Assembly (NCBI RefSeq): GCF_020630935.1
Contig: NZ_JAHDIG010000036.1
Span: 1 to 35,838, forward strand
Reading direction: 5' to 3'
Source: Bernardetia sp.
GTDB lineage: Bacteria > Bacteroidota > Bacteroidia > Cytophagales > Bernardetiaceae
Length of the DNA stretch: 35,838 nucleotides
The position numbers and the translations under genes were made by a program. The notes under the pieces were generated by a model. That model saw only the letters and a list, made by a program, of their open reading frames with translations. It was not told the origin of the DNA and did not search any database. Shown piece by piece: positions 8,346 to 16,863 of this stretch; within the stretch, counting starts at the first letter, position 1; every line of letters begins with the position of its first letter.

Positions 8346-11291
8346 ATGATAAAAAATAATTTCTTATTTGTTGTTTGTTTTATTTTTATTTTACATTTTT
8401 CGCTAAGTTCTGAAAGCTCTGCACAACGTACTTGTGAAACTACTGAAACAGAACACTTTTTAAAAAACAAAGACCATATTGCAGGAAGTGAAGCCTTTGA
8501 AAATAAAATAAAACAAGTTAGAGCAAATATAGCAGAGCAAAAAAGAAGAGAACAAGAGCTTCAAAAGAAAGGAATAATTGCCAAAACCAATCAAACAGAA
8601 TCTACTTACAAAATTCCTGTTATTGTTCATGTCATTCATAATGGCGAAGCTATTGGAGAGGGTACAAATATTTCTGCTGAGCAGATTTATGGTCAAATAG
8701 AAGTTTTGAATGAAGATTTTAACTTTAGAAACCCAGATAGAGATGAAACATTAGATATTTTTAAAGATGTGGCTGACAACCCAAGTATTGAATTTGTAAT
8801 GGCTACTGTCGACCCAGAGGGCAGACCTTTGGATGAAGTAGGAATTCATCGTGCTAAAGGCTGTCTAACAACTTGGAGTCAAGCTTCATTTAATACATAT
8901 GTAAAACCAAATACTGTGTGGAACCCTAATCTATATTTTAATATTTGGGTGGCCAACTATACAAAACTTGGGTATGCACAATTTCCTGTCTTCTCTGATT
9001 TGGATGGAATAAAAGATGAAAATGGAGCAGCCAACACAGACGGGATTGTAGTTAGGTACAAAAGTTTTGGTTCGATAAAAAAAACACCTAATATCCCCCA
9101 ACTTATAGAGGGTGCGCCTTTCAACGAGGGACGCACAACTACACATGAAGTAGGTCATTTTTTTGGACTGATGCATACTTGGGGAGATGAAAATTTAAGT
9201 TGTGCAAGTGATGATTTTTGTGAAGATACTCCCAATACCAAAGTACGTCAAAGTGGATGCAATCTCAACGAAGAAGCTTGTGTGGAAGGAGAAATAATAA
9301 TGTCTCAAAATTTTATGGATTATACTGATGACCGTTGCATGACTTTATTTACAAAAGACCAAGTAGAGCGTATGCATGCCGTTTTAGATATTTCTCCTCG
9401 TAGAGGAACACTATTAGATTCTGATGTAGCTGAACCTCTTGGAAAGAATGTTTTTGCTATTTTTGAAACATCAAAAAATAGAGTTATTAAAGGAGGTAAC
9501 ATAATGTTTGATAATCAATCATTAGCTACTGGGGGGGCTACTATTCAAGGATATGAATGGACATTTGATGGTGGCACTCCCACAACTTCTATAGAAAAAA
9601 GCCCAACTATTACTTACAACCAAACAGGAAAATATTGGGTAACTCTCAAAGTCATAGGTGATGAAGTAAGTGATAAGTATAAAGTTGTTCAAATAGAAGT
9701 AATTGACGATAATATTGTTGCACTAAACCAAACATCTCTAAACTTTGAAGACAGAAATTTTGAAAGAGAAGGTTGGAGCTTTGAAAGGTCTGATATTACG
9801 AATTGGAGAATTTCTTCTAATGGAGCTTATGGAACTAGCAACTTTTCTGTATATGCTCCTAACGCAACCTTCCGTGCTTGTGAAACTGAACTGTCTTTTA
9901 TCTCTCCATTTATTAATATTCCTTCTAATCGCACTGTTGAAATTAGCTTTGATGTAGCTTATGGCTTCGATGAAGATAAATTACCTGATTCACTGGAAAT
10001 TTCGTATTCTACTGATGCAGGAGATAAATTCAAAACACTATGGAAAAAAGGAGGATATGATATAAGAACTGCTGTCAATCAGAAAAACACTTTTACTCCT
10101 TCATCTTCTCAATGGAAATCGTATAAACTTTACTTGGAAGTTGAAGGTGATAGTCGTTTCATACAGTTTAAGTTTCAAAACATAGGAGCAAATAACAACA
10201 ATTTGTACTTAGATAACTTGCAAATCCGTCAAGCAACTGATTTACAAGCTCCTGTTGTAGATTTTGATATCAGTTATCCTCTACTTCTTCTTTCAGAAAC
10301 AGGATATCTTTATTCTCAATCAGAATTTGGTGTAGATTTTACTTGGACAGTTGCAGGAAATACAAATCTACAAACAACAGGTATTTCTCCTCAAATTAAC
10401 TTTACACAAGAAGGTCTTTATGATGTTACCCTCCAAGTGAGCAATACTATAGCTACTAAAGAACGTACAGAATCAGATGCGATTAAAGTTGTGGAGGGAA
10501 GCAGAGTAACGAATATTAGTCCTAAAAATGTCATTGATGAAGAAATTAATGGCAAAGCCCTTGCAGGACATGATGAGCAAGCCACAATACATAAAGCCGA
10601 GTTTTTCAATGGTTTAGGAGTAGGCAGAAAACTATATGCCGTCGATATTTTCTTTGCTGATGCAGATATTAGCAACCCAAATGAAACGTTTGATGTTGTT
10701 TTGTGGTCAGTAGATAATGATGGAAAACCAAGTGAGGAACTCTATCGCCAAAATGTATCTTATTCTCTCATTGAAAAAGATATTTTTGAGAGAAAGCAAT
10801 TTACAAGAGTCGTTCTTGATGAGCCTCAAAGTATTCCTAATCAGATTTTTGCTGGAGTGGCTTTAGAGTATGAAAGTGGAAATACTTTTTCCATCTTTAC
10901 AGAAAAAAAACAAGAGGGTAAGGGATGGGAACAGAAATCGAACAATGACTGGCTGGCTTACTCTACAAGTCGTGGACAAAACTATTCAAATGCAATTTCT
11001 ATTGTTGTATCTCCAGAAGGCGTTTTGGGAACAGATAACAACCTAGATGACCAAATCAAGCTCTACCCAAATCCAAACAATGGCAATTTTCAGCTAGAAA
11101 CTCAAAACATAGGTATTGAATCTGTTGAAGTCTATAATTCTATTGGACAAAGAGTATATCAAAAAGCTATTCCAAATGCGTTTCTATCTACCTTCGAAAT
11201 CCAGCTTCATCGTCCTTCCAATGGAATGTATTTAGTCAAGATACAAACACATAAAGGTGTGATTACACGCAAAATCATCATTCAAAATTAG
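8346..11291 (+). CDS. Secreted M43 (pappalysin-type) metalloprotease with PKD domains and T9SS sorting domain
   Basis: This is an extracellular zinc protease. Residues 1-27 form a signal peptide with a phenylalanine-rich hydrophobic core ending at SSAQ. A propeptide-like charged helix (about 50-75) precedes the catalytic domain. The zinc motif HEVGHFFGLMH gives ligands His267, His271 and His277 with catalytic Glu268, and Met324 in QNFMDYTDDRC is the Met-turn, as in the cytophagalysin/pappalysin family. PKD-like domains lie at about 368-455 (YEWTFDGGTP) and about 688-766, with a beta-sandwich region between them and another after. The last 80 residues (from about 902, LYPNPNNGNF to RKIIIQN) are a type A sorting domain for the type IX secretion system. 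The protein is therefore expected to be exported across the outer membrane and then cleaved or surface-anchored. A G7 tract at 9531-9537 interrupts the otherwise AT-rich coding sequence. Confidence 0.93.
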   Translation: MIKNNFLFVVCFIFILHFSLSSESSAQRTCETTETEHFLKNKDHIAGSEAFENKIKQVRANIAEQKRREQELQKKGIIAKTNQTESTYKIPVIVHVIHNGEAIGEGTNISAEQIYGQIEVLNEDFNFRNPDRDETLDIFKDVADNPSIEFVMATVDPEGRPLDEVGIHRAKGCLTTWSQASFNTYVKPNTVWNPNLYFNIWVANYTKLGYAQFPVFSDLDGIKDENGAANTDGIVVRYKSFGSIKKTPNIPQLIEGAPFNEGRTTTHEVGHFFGLMHTWGDENLSCASDDFCEDTPNTKVRQSGCNLNEEACVEGEIIMSQNFMDYTDDRCMTLFTKDQVERMHAVLDISPRRGTLLDSDVAEPLGKNVFAIFETSKNRVIKGGNIMFDNQSLATGGATIQGYEWTFDGGTPTTSIEKSPTITYNQTGKYWVTLKVIGDEVSDKYKVVQIEVIDDNIVALNQTSLNFEDRNFEREGWSFERSDITNWRISSNGAYGTSNFSVYAPNATFRACETELSFISPFINIPSNRTVEISFDVAYGFDEDKLPDSLEISYSTDAGDKFKTLWKKGGYDIRTAVNQKNTFTPSSSQWKSYKLYLEVEGDSRFIQFKFQNIGANNNNLYLDNLQIRQATDLQAPVVDFDISYPLLLLSETGYLYSQSEFGVDFTWTVAGNTNLQTTGISPQINFTQEGLYDVTLQVSNTIATKERTESDAIKVVEGSRVTNISPKNVIDEEINGKALAGHDEQATIHKAEFFNGLGVGRKLYAVDIFFADADISNPNETFDVVLWSVDNDGKPSEELYRQNVSYSLIEKDIFERKQFTRVVLDEPQSIPNQIFAGVALEYESGNTFSIFTEKKQEGKGWEQKSNNDWLAYSTSRGQNYSNAISIVVSPEGVLGTDNNLDDQIKLYPNPNNGNFQLETQNIGIESVEVYNSIGQRVYQKAIPNAFLSTFEIQLHRPSNGMYLVKIQTHKGVITRKIIIQN

Positions 11292-11367
11292 ATAAGTCAA
11301 AACTTAATTTTTATTAAATAACTCTTCTATCTAGTATTTTTGTTAAATGAGAATAAATTTTGTTTTT

Positions 11368-11395
11368 TTGTAAAACAATATAAAATATAGCTTTA
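11368..11395 (+). promoter_or_regulatory. Candidate promoter for the STAS-like gene
   Basis: A TTG at 11368-11370 and TAGCTTTA at 11388-11395 are separated by 17 bases. This resembles the Bacteroidota -33 TTG and -7 TAnnTTTG pair with one mismatch. It lies 20 bases before the ATG at 11415. Confidence 0.4.
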
Positions 11396-11414
11396 ACAAC
11401 ACCATCGTACCGAT

Positions 11415-11834
11415 ATGATGCCTTTTTATGAAAGCCCAGATAAGTCTATTACTTCTTATGTGAACAACAAGGAGGAATATATTCTTATCAAAATGGAGGG
11501 AGATATAAATGAAGAAGAGTATAAAGAAGTATTTCTACTTCTTTTAGATAAAGAAAAAACACACGGCTACACTAGAGTTCTTTTCAATCAAGAAAATGTA
11601 GGAGAAGTTTCTTCTAAATCAAGGGCTTGGCTCGTTTTGAAATTTATGCCTATGCTTCAAAAACAGCTTGGCGAAAACTTTAAAGTCGCAGTAATAAAAT
11701 CTAGCACTACCTTTCAGCGTATTGCAGCTCAAGTACTTTTAAAATCATTGATGGCAATCAATAACAAATTCAAAATTGCTTATTTTGAAGAGCGAGTAAC
11801 AGCAAAAGAATGGTTATTATCTGCTAAAAAGTAA
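11415..11834 (+). CDS. STAS/SpoIIAA-like small protein
   Basis: The soluble 139-residue protein has the alternating strand-helix pattern of the SpoIIAA-like/STAS fold. It runs ITSYVNNKEEYILIKMEG (strand), DINEEEYKEVFLLLLDKE (helix), YTRVLFNQENVGEVSS (strand ending in the loop where STAS proteins carry their switch residue), a long helix, then KVAVIKSSTTFQRIAAQVLL. Many Bacteroidota have such proteins annotated as STAS/SEC14-like, with no defined role. It has no membrane segment or signal peptide. It is followed by a terminator, so it is probably monocistronic. A SpoIIE-type phosphatase lies about 1.8 kb away on the other strand, and such phosphatases often act on STAS proteins; that link is only an inference. 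The two adjacent ATGs make the start uncertain by one codon. Confidence 0.5.
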   Translation: MMPFYESPDKSITSYVNNKEEYILIKMEGDINEEEYKEVFLLLLDKEKTHGYTRVLFNQENVGEVSSKSRAWLVLKFMPMLQKQLGENFKVAVIKSSTTFQRIAAQVLLKSLMAINNKFKIAYFEERVTAKEWLLSAKK

Positions 11835-11861
11835 TTCAACACTATTGACTTTGCAAAAAAC

Positions 11862-11902
11862 AAAAGCATTTTATTCTTATCTTTAGAATAGAATGCTTTT
11901 TT
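11862..11902 (+). terminator. Intrinsic terminator after the STAS-like gene
   Basis: AAAAGCATTTTATTCT pairs with AGAATAGAATGCTTTT, with one internal T-G pair, around a short A/T loop, and is followed by a run of T. Confidence 0.7.
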
Positions 11903-11926
11903 CATATACAAAATTTTCAAAGACCT

Positions 11927-12769
11927 ATGATAGCCAAGCAGCCCATTCGATTCGCTATTTCTATAATTCATTTAGCTATCGCTATTTTTTGTGGCAGTTT
12001 TATAGTTATGGAAGTATTTCAAAAAGGATTTTTAGCTTTTAATGGCAGAGATAAAATCATTTTCTTGGTACTAGCTTGCATTGTTGTAAGTGCTATTGCA
12101 GCTAGTTTGGCTTGGCTTTCCCATTATATCACAACGGCAAAAAAAATAAGTTATATTCTTGTATTTAGTTTCACTTTTTTACTGCTACCCTTGTTACCAG
12201 AATTGAAAAATACGTCAGACATTATAAGTTTTTCTATGGTTATTGCTACTGTAGCCAGTTTTATATTTCTCTTGGCTTTTTCTAAAATAACACATCATCA
12301 AACAACAATACAATCAACAGAAAATAATTCTTTAGATGCTGATTTTTTGGCTTCTGAATTAGATAAAAACACTAATTCGTCTATTTTTTGGAAACCCAAT
12401 CATATTGTAGCTTTTAGTTCTTTGGTTTTTGCACTTGCGCTTTTTATTTCACTGACAGATATGGGTGCGCCTTCTTGGGTTATTAGTGCTCCTTCAGCTT
12501 TTTTTATAGGTAGTGTAGTACTTTGGATTTTCCCAAAAATAGGAAGTTGGATTTTTTCTGTGGTCAGTATTTTGGCTGCCATAGGAATAACAGGGATGTT
12601 GATTTATACCTCCATAACACGTCAAGGATACGACTCAAGTGAAAGCATAAAATTTATTCTTTTTTTTTCTGTAATTGTGGGCAGTATTTGTCTTCTCTGT
12701 ATTGGCATGGCAATGCTACTTTTAAGCAAAGAAGCCCAACAAGAGTGGATAGAAAATAAACCCATCTAA
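11927..12769 (+). CDS. Integral membrane protein of unknown function, paralog of the next gene
   Basis: The 280-residue, very hydrophobic protein has about seven or eight predicted membrane helices: an N-terminal pair (FAISIIHLAIAIFCGSFIVM and FLVLACIVVSAIAASLAWL), a middle pair, a hydrophilic loop around residues 125-155, then a C-terminal set. I do not recognise the family. It opens MIAKQPIRFAISIIHLAIAIF and closes IGMAMLLLSKEAQQEW, matching the opening and closing of the gene at 12798 at nearly every position, so the two are tandem duplicates. The spacing of 28 bases suggests co-transcription. There are no catalytic motifs, metal-binding clusters or charged residues inside helices that would hint at transport. 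Confidence 0.75.
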   Translation: MIAKQPIRFAISIIHLAIAIFCGSFIVMEVFQKGFLAFNGRDKIIFLVLACIVVSAIAASLAWLSHYITTAKKISYILVFSFTFLLLPLLPELKNTSDIISFSMVIATVASFIFLLAFSKITHHQTTIQSTENNSLDADFLASELDKNTNSSIFWKPNHIVAFSSLVFALALFISLTDMGAPSWVISAPSAFFIGSVVLWIFPKIGSWIFSVVSILAAIGITGMLIYTSITRQGYDSSESIKFILFFSVIVGSICLLCIGMAMLLLSKEAQQEWIENKPI

Positions 12770-12797
12770 AATACTTCACTTACCAAACTACTAAATT

Positions 12798-13631
12798 ATG
12801 ATAGCCAATCAGCCAGCAAAGTTTTGTATTTCTTTAATTCATCTGTCTATTGCTTTATTCTGTTTTTCTTTTTGTGTAGGCTTTACATTGGCAGATAAAG
12901 AAGGTTCTTTTCTTGCTTTAATAAAAAGCAATGACTTCTTTGCTGTTTTGGTTTGTTTCCTTGTTGGTATTGTTGCGTTGGTAGGATTTATATTTTGGCA
13001 AAGGGACGACTCCAAAAATGCAAAAAAAACAAGTTATTTGGTTAGCTTTTTAATACTCATACAATATTTAGTAATCACGCTTGCAGAACAGAAAATGAAG
13101 GTCAATTTGGTTTTAGGCTTATTTCTTTTTCCTCCTATATTGCTTATTTTTTTATTGGGAGTTTCAGAAATGGGAAAAGAAAGCAAAAAATATCAGATAG
13201 CTCATGATACTATTTTAGACTCTGATTTTTTAGAGCCTTTCGAAATACCTCAAACTACCAACTATTTTTTCAAAACAAATCGTATTATAGCCATATTTTT
13301 GGGAGTCGGTGCTATTATGATGGTTTTGAATAATCTTTTCAATAGAATGCCAGATGCTTTTATCCCAGTTTATGTAAGTCTTTTGGTAGTCAGTTTTTTC
13401 CTTCTTGTCCTTCCTAAACTTGGAAGTTGGATAGCTTATATTGCGCTCAACCTTTTAGCTCTAGGAGTTTTTGGAGGTATGATATACCTTTTGTTTTTCC
13501 AAACGAAAGATGTAGATAATAATTTTGATAAGATTGTATTTGCAGTTTCGACAGTTTCTTCTGTCAGTTTCTTTTTCATTGGAATTGCGATGCTACTTTT
13601 TAGCAAAGAGGCTAAGGAAGAAAGAAAATAA
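12798..13631 (+). CDS. Integral membrane protein of unknown function, paralog of the previous gene
   Basis: The 277-residue protein has the same topology as its upstream neighbour: MIANQPAKFCISLIHLSIALFC at the start, a helix pair before a central hydrophilic loop (about residues 128-158, containing DTILDSDFLEPFEIP, which matches NNSLDADFLASELDK in the paralog), then PKLGSWIAYIALNLLALGVFGG (matching PKIGSWIFSVVSILAAIGITG) and the closing IGIAMLLFSKEAKEE. The conserved (S/A)DFL in the loop, the PK(I/L)GSW motif and the terminal SKEA are the best candidates for functional positions. The function is not recognised. The stop codon is separated by a single base from the stop of the converging phosphatase gene, so no terminator fits between them. 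Confidence 0.75.
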   Translation: MIANQPAKFCISLIHLSIALFCFSFCVGFTLADKEGSFLALIKSNDFFAVLVCFLVGIVALVGFIFWQRDDSKNAKKTSYLVSFLILIQYLVITLAEQKMKVNLVLGLFLFPPILLIFLLGVSEMGKESKKYQIAHDTILDSDFLEPFEIPQTTNYFFKTNRIIAIFLGVGAIMMVLNNLFNRMPDAFIPVYVSLLVVSFFLLVLPKLGSWIAYIALNLLALGVFGGMIYLLFFQTKDVDNNFDKIVFAVSTVSSVSFFFIGIAMLLFSKEAKEERK

Positions 13632-13632
13632 A

Positions 13633-15063
13633 TTATACGACTCTAATTCCAGCTACACAAATATCATCTGTTTGTGGCATAGTATTTTTCCAAGTATTTA
13701 TTTCGTGTTCTAATTTTTGATGTTGAGTTGGTATGTCTTCTGAAGCAAGAAGCAATAATTGTTCACGAAAACGTTTTTTGAGGTACTTCGTATTCTTTTT
13801 TCCTCCAAATTGGTCTTGAAATCCATCTGAAAAAAGATAAAGCATATCTCCCTTAATTACAGAAATCGTTTGTGTTTCAAATTCTTTAGCAGTTTTGTAT
13901 TGGCTACTACCTATCGGAAACTTTGAACCTTTGTATTGCAGCATTTCACTATCACGCACTACCCAAAGTGGATTTTTAGCTCCTGCAAACTGTACTTTGT
14001 AGTCATTTCTTTTAAAAACCAATACACCTACATCCATTCCGTCATTTACTTTTGAGTTGATTTGTTTGAGCGAAGTTGTAATTTTATGGTCTAATTGATA
14101 TAAAATTTTTGAAGGGTCGTAGTTTTTTTGTTCTCTGATAATTTCATCTAAAAAATTTGAACCCATAATAGTCATAAATGCTCCTGGAACGCCGTGTCCA
14201 GTACAGTCTGCCACTACCAAAACAGAAACGTTATTTTCTTCATCTTGATAAAACCAATAAAAATCACCACTCACAATATCTTTAGGCTGAAAAAATAAGA
14301 AGGATTCTTGAAAATAGTTTTTGATATTGCTTGGGCTTCCCAAAAGTGCATTTTGAATACGTTGGGCGTACGTAATACTGTCTCTAATATGATTGTAGGT
14401 CTGTTCTAAGGTTTTGCTTTTTTCTTCAATGACTAGATTTTGAGACCTTATTTCTTCATTATTTTCTTTCAAAATTCTTCCTTGTTCTTCTATGCTCTTT
14501 TGGTAAGCAACTAATTCTTCTTTAAAGCTACCAATTATGATAAAAAGCAAAATAAAAATATTGATACGGTTACTTAGACGCACTTCTAAAAAATAGTTTG
14601 TCTTTGGATAAAAATAAGGCTCTACATAATCGTAACCCAACTTTACACTGATAAAAAGCAGCAAATTCATTATAAAAAATGGAATAATAACTTTCCACCT
14701 ATCAAAAAATAAAATGGGCATAATAGCAGTAACAATAAAATATAGCTCTATTCCAATTTCTTTTCCTAAACCTAATGCCATTACAACAAAGTAGATAGGA
14801 ATATCTAAGCAGAAGCCCAACCTAGCAATATGGTATTTGCCTTTTTTATTGAGTTTTAATAGCCCAAACAGAATAAAAATAGCTATCAGATTTGTTGCAA
14901 CAGGGAGATAATCTGCTAGAATTAGAAAAAAAATAGTGTAAGCAAGATTTGATATAATACCCAACCAACAGGCAATATTTAGCAAACGAATACGCCTCTG
15001 TTCCAAAGGGGTTTGCTCTGTATTTATTCCCCAGTTCAATATTTTCTTGATGAGTTTTATCAT
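13633..15063 (-). CDS. Membrane-anchored SpoIIE/PP2C-type serine phosphatase
   Basis: This 476-residue signalling phosphatase has about six membrane helices in residues 28-180, a coiled-coil-like helix at 183-240 (KEELVAYQKSIEEQGRILKE onward) and a SpoIIE (PPM) domain at about 245-476. The metal-binding acidic residues are visible: GDFYW (Asp267), VADCTGHGVPGAFM (Asp286), SDGFQDQFGG (Asp413) and TDDICV (Asp466/467). The intervening 'DSITYAQRIQNALL' segment is characteristic of Bacteroidota and related SpoIIE phosphatases that follow a sensor region. The substrate is typically a phosphorylated STAS-type protein, with the membrane part acting as sensor. It is a single gene, converging with the membrane-protein pair; no cognate kinase is seen. 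Confidence 0.9.
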   Translation of the reverse strand: MIKLIKKILNWGINTEQTPLEQRRIRLLNIACWLGIISNLAYTIFFLILADYLPVATNLIAIFILFGLLKLNKKGKYHIARLGFCLDIPIYFVVMALGLGKEIGIELYFIVTAIMPILFFDRWKVIIPFFIMNLLLFISVKLGYDYVEPYFYPKTNYFLEVRLSNRINIFILLFIIIGSFKEELVAYQKSIEEQGRILKENNEEIRSQNLVIEEKSKTLEQTYNHIRDSITYAQRIQNALLGSPSNIKNYFQESFLFFQPKDIVSGDFYWFYQDEENNVSVLVVADCTGHGVPGAFMTIMGSNFLDEIIREQKNYDPSKILYQLDHKITTSLKQINSKVNDGMDVGVLVFKRNDYKVQFAGAKNPLWVVRDSEMLQYKGSKFPIGSSQYKTAKEFETQTISVIKGDMLYLFSDGFQDQFGGKKNTKYLKKRFREQLLLLASEDIPTQHQKLEHEINTWKNTMPQTDDICVAGIRVV

Positions 15064-15139
15064 TACTTCAATTTACGAAAACTCTGTGCAAAAAGACAAA
15101 CCAATACTTTACTTTATCAATTCTTAAATTATACAAACC

Positions 15140-15173
15140 AAAAACCACTAACAAATTAATGCTAGTGGCTTTT
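15140..15173 (-). terminator. Intrinsic terminator after ahcY
   Basis: On the minus strand AAAAGCCACTA pairs with TAGTGGTTTTT across a 12-nt loop, with one mismatch, and is followed by a T-rich stretch. It begins about 55 bases after the ahcY stop. Confidence 0.6.
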
Positions 15174-15230
15174 ATAATTTATCAAGTCATAATAATTAAT
15201 CGTTAATCATTAACAATTAATCACTATTTC

Positions 15231-16553
15231 TTAATAACGGTAATATTCTGGCTTGTAAGGTCCTTCTGGAGTTACACCGATGTATTCAGCTTGGTCGTTA
15301 GAAAGAACGTCAAGCTCAATGCCTAATTTAGAAAGGTGCAAACGAGCCACTTTTTCATCTAGGTGCATTGGAAGCGTGTAAACTTCGTTTTTGTAGTTAT
15401 CACGGTTAGTATAAAGTTCGATTTGAGCCAATACTTGGTTTGTGAATGAGTTAGACATTACAAAAGAAGGGTGTCCTGTTGCACAACCTAAATTTACTAA
15501 ACGTCCTTCTGCCAACACAAGAATCTGCTTGTTATCCTCCAATGTATATAAATCTACTTGAGGCTTGATTTCTACTTTCGTGTTGCCGTATGTTTTGTTA
15601 AGCCACGCCATATCGATTTCGTTGTCGAAGTGTCCGATATTAGAAACGATAGCTTTATCTTTCATATTCAAGAAATGCTCTTTTGTCAAGATGTCTTTGT
15701 TTCCTGTTGCAGTAACAATGATATCAGCTTCTTTTACAGCTTCTTTCATTGGTTTTACTTCAAAACCATCCATTGCAGCTTGAAGCGCACAGATTGGGTC
15801 AATTTCAGTAACAATTACTCTTGCGCCAGCACCACGAAGAGAAGCAGCAGAACCTTTTCCTACGTCTCCGTAACCACCTACAACAGCAACTTTACCAGCC
15901 ATCATTACGTCAGTAGCACGACGAATCGCATCTACACAAGACTCACGACAACCGTATTTGTTATCAAATTTAGATTTTGTAACTGAATCGTTTACATTAA
16001 TACAAGGCAATGGAAGAGTTCCCTTACGCATACGCTCATATAAACGGTGAACACCAGTAGTAGTTTCTTCTGAAATACCACCAATACCAGCTACTAATTC
16101 AGGATAACGGTCTAAAACCATATTAGTAAGGTCGCCACCATCATCAAGAATCATATTCAGTGGCTTACGGTCTTCACCTTCACCAAAGAAAAGAGTTTGT
16201 TCGATACACCAGTCAAATTCTTCTTCGTTCATGCCTTTCCAAGCAAAAACTGGAATACCAGCAGCAGCAATAGCAGCAGCAGCTTGGTCTTGTGTAGAGA
16301 AAATGTTACAAGAAGACCATGTAACTTCTGCACCAAGAGCTACCAAAGTTTCTATCAAGACAGCCGTTTGGATTGTCATGTGAAGACAGCCAGCAATGCG
16401 TGCACCTTTAAGTGGCTTAGATTCTCCATATTCTTCACGAAGAGCCATCAAACCTGGCATTTCTGCTTCTGCTAATTGAATTTCACGACGCCCCCATTCT
16501 GCTAGAGTGATGTCTTTTACTTTATAACGAGTGTCTTTTTTTGCTTCGACCAT
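15231..16553 (-). CDS. ahcY: Adenosylhomocysteinase (S-adenosylhomocysteine hydrolase)
   Basis: The enzyme hydrolyses S-adenosylhomocysteine to adenosine and homocysteine in the activated methyl cycle, using bound NAD. At 440 residues it is the bacterial length. It shows the family block [20 protein letters not shown], the substrate residues Asp138 (LDDGGDLTN) and Glu163, and the catalytic trio Lys193, Asp197 and Cys202 in [16 protein letters not shown]. These keep the spacing of rat Lys185, Asp189 and Cys194. The NAD-binding loop [10 protein letters not shown] lies at 226-235. The C-terminus PEYYRY carries the Lys/Tyr tail that reaches the partner subunit in the tetramer. It is a single gene with its own terminator. 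I saw no recognisable SAH riboswitch in the 310-base leader region. Confidence 0.98.
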   Translation of the reverse strand: MVEAKKDTRYKVKDITLAEWGRREIQLAEAEMPGLMALREEYGESKPLKGARIAGCLHMTIQTAVLIETLVALGAEVTWSSCNIFSTQDQAAAAIAAAGIPVFAWKGMNEEEFDWCIEQTLFFGEGEDRKPLNMILDDGGDLTNMVLDRYPELVAGIGGISEETTTGVHRLYERMRKGTLPLPCINVNDSVTKSKFDNKYGCRESCVDAIRRATDVMMAGKVAVVGGYGDVGKGSAASLRGAGARVIVTEIDPICALQAAMDGFEVKPMKEAVKEADIIVTATGNKDILTKEHFLNMKDKAIVSNIGHFDNEIDMAWLNKTYGNTKVEIKPQVDLYTLEDNKQILVLAEGRLVNLGCATGHPSFVMSNSFTNQVLAQIELYTNRDNYKNEVYTLPMHLDEKVARLHLSKLGIELDVLSNDQAEYIGVTPEGPYKPEYYRY

Positions 16554-16863
16554 TTAAAGAAAATAGTTTATTAAAAAATGTATAATTTAGTTTTCTATTC
16601 TATTGTCATTCAATCAGTTGTAATGCTATTTTATTCTCTAGTTTTAAGAGAATGATAAAAAATACTTATCTATCTGAAAATGAATGAGTTGCAAATTTCG
16701 TAAATACTTTTGAGAATACAAAATTGAGACACAACAAATATGTTTATTTGTTGATAATGCTTTTCTATAAAAAAGCAATAAGAACATAATTGATTACTCT
16801 TGAAAATTGAATTTATTCGAAAAAATAACCTACCAATTTCTATAAACTGGTAGGCTTTCTTTT
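16554..16863. other. Spacer between ahcY and the 505-residue gene, with hairpins
   Basis: This gene-free stretch of 310 bases holds a perfect 9-bp stem CAACAAATA/TATTTGTTG (16732-16753, loop TGTT) and a small GCTTTT/AAAAGC hairpin (about 16759-16776), plus the terminator at 16829-16862. The ahcY promoter must lie here, but no clear TTG plus TAnnTTTG pair could be chosen. Confidence 0.4.
16829..16862 (-). terminator. Intrinsic terminator after the 505-residue gene
   Basis: CCTACCA (16829-16835) pairs with TGGTAGG (16848-16854). On the minus strand the stem is followed by TTATTTTTT, a few bases after the stop codon of the upstream gene. Confidence 0.75.

Noticed and set aside
5411-11291. TIR gene plus secreted protease as a defence island
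   Set aside because: The protease has a signal peptide and T9SS sorting domain, so it works outside the cell, a hairpin separates the genes, and the other neighbours are housekeeping genes; the adjacency is probably chance.
11415-15063. STAS-like protein and SpoIIE phosphatase as one partner-switching operon
   Set aside because: They are on opposite strands with two unrelated membrane genes between them, and no anti-sigma kinase is present; a link is possible but unsupported.
16554-16863. Possible SAH or SAM riboswitch upstream of ahcY
   Set aside because: The hairpins present are simple A/T stems and a terminator of the upstream gene; no conserved riboswitch core sequence was found.
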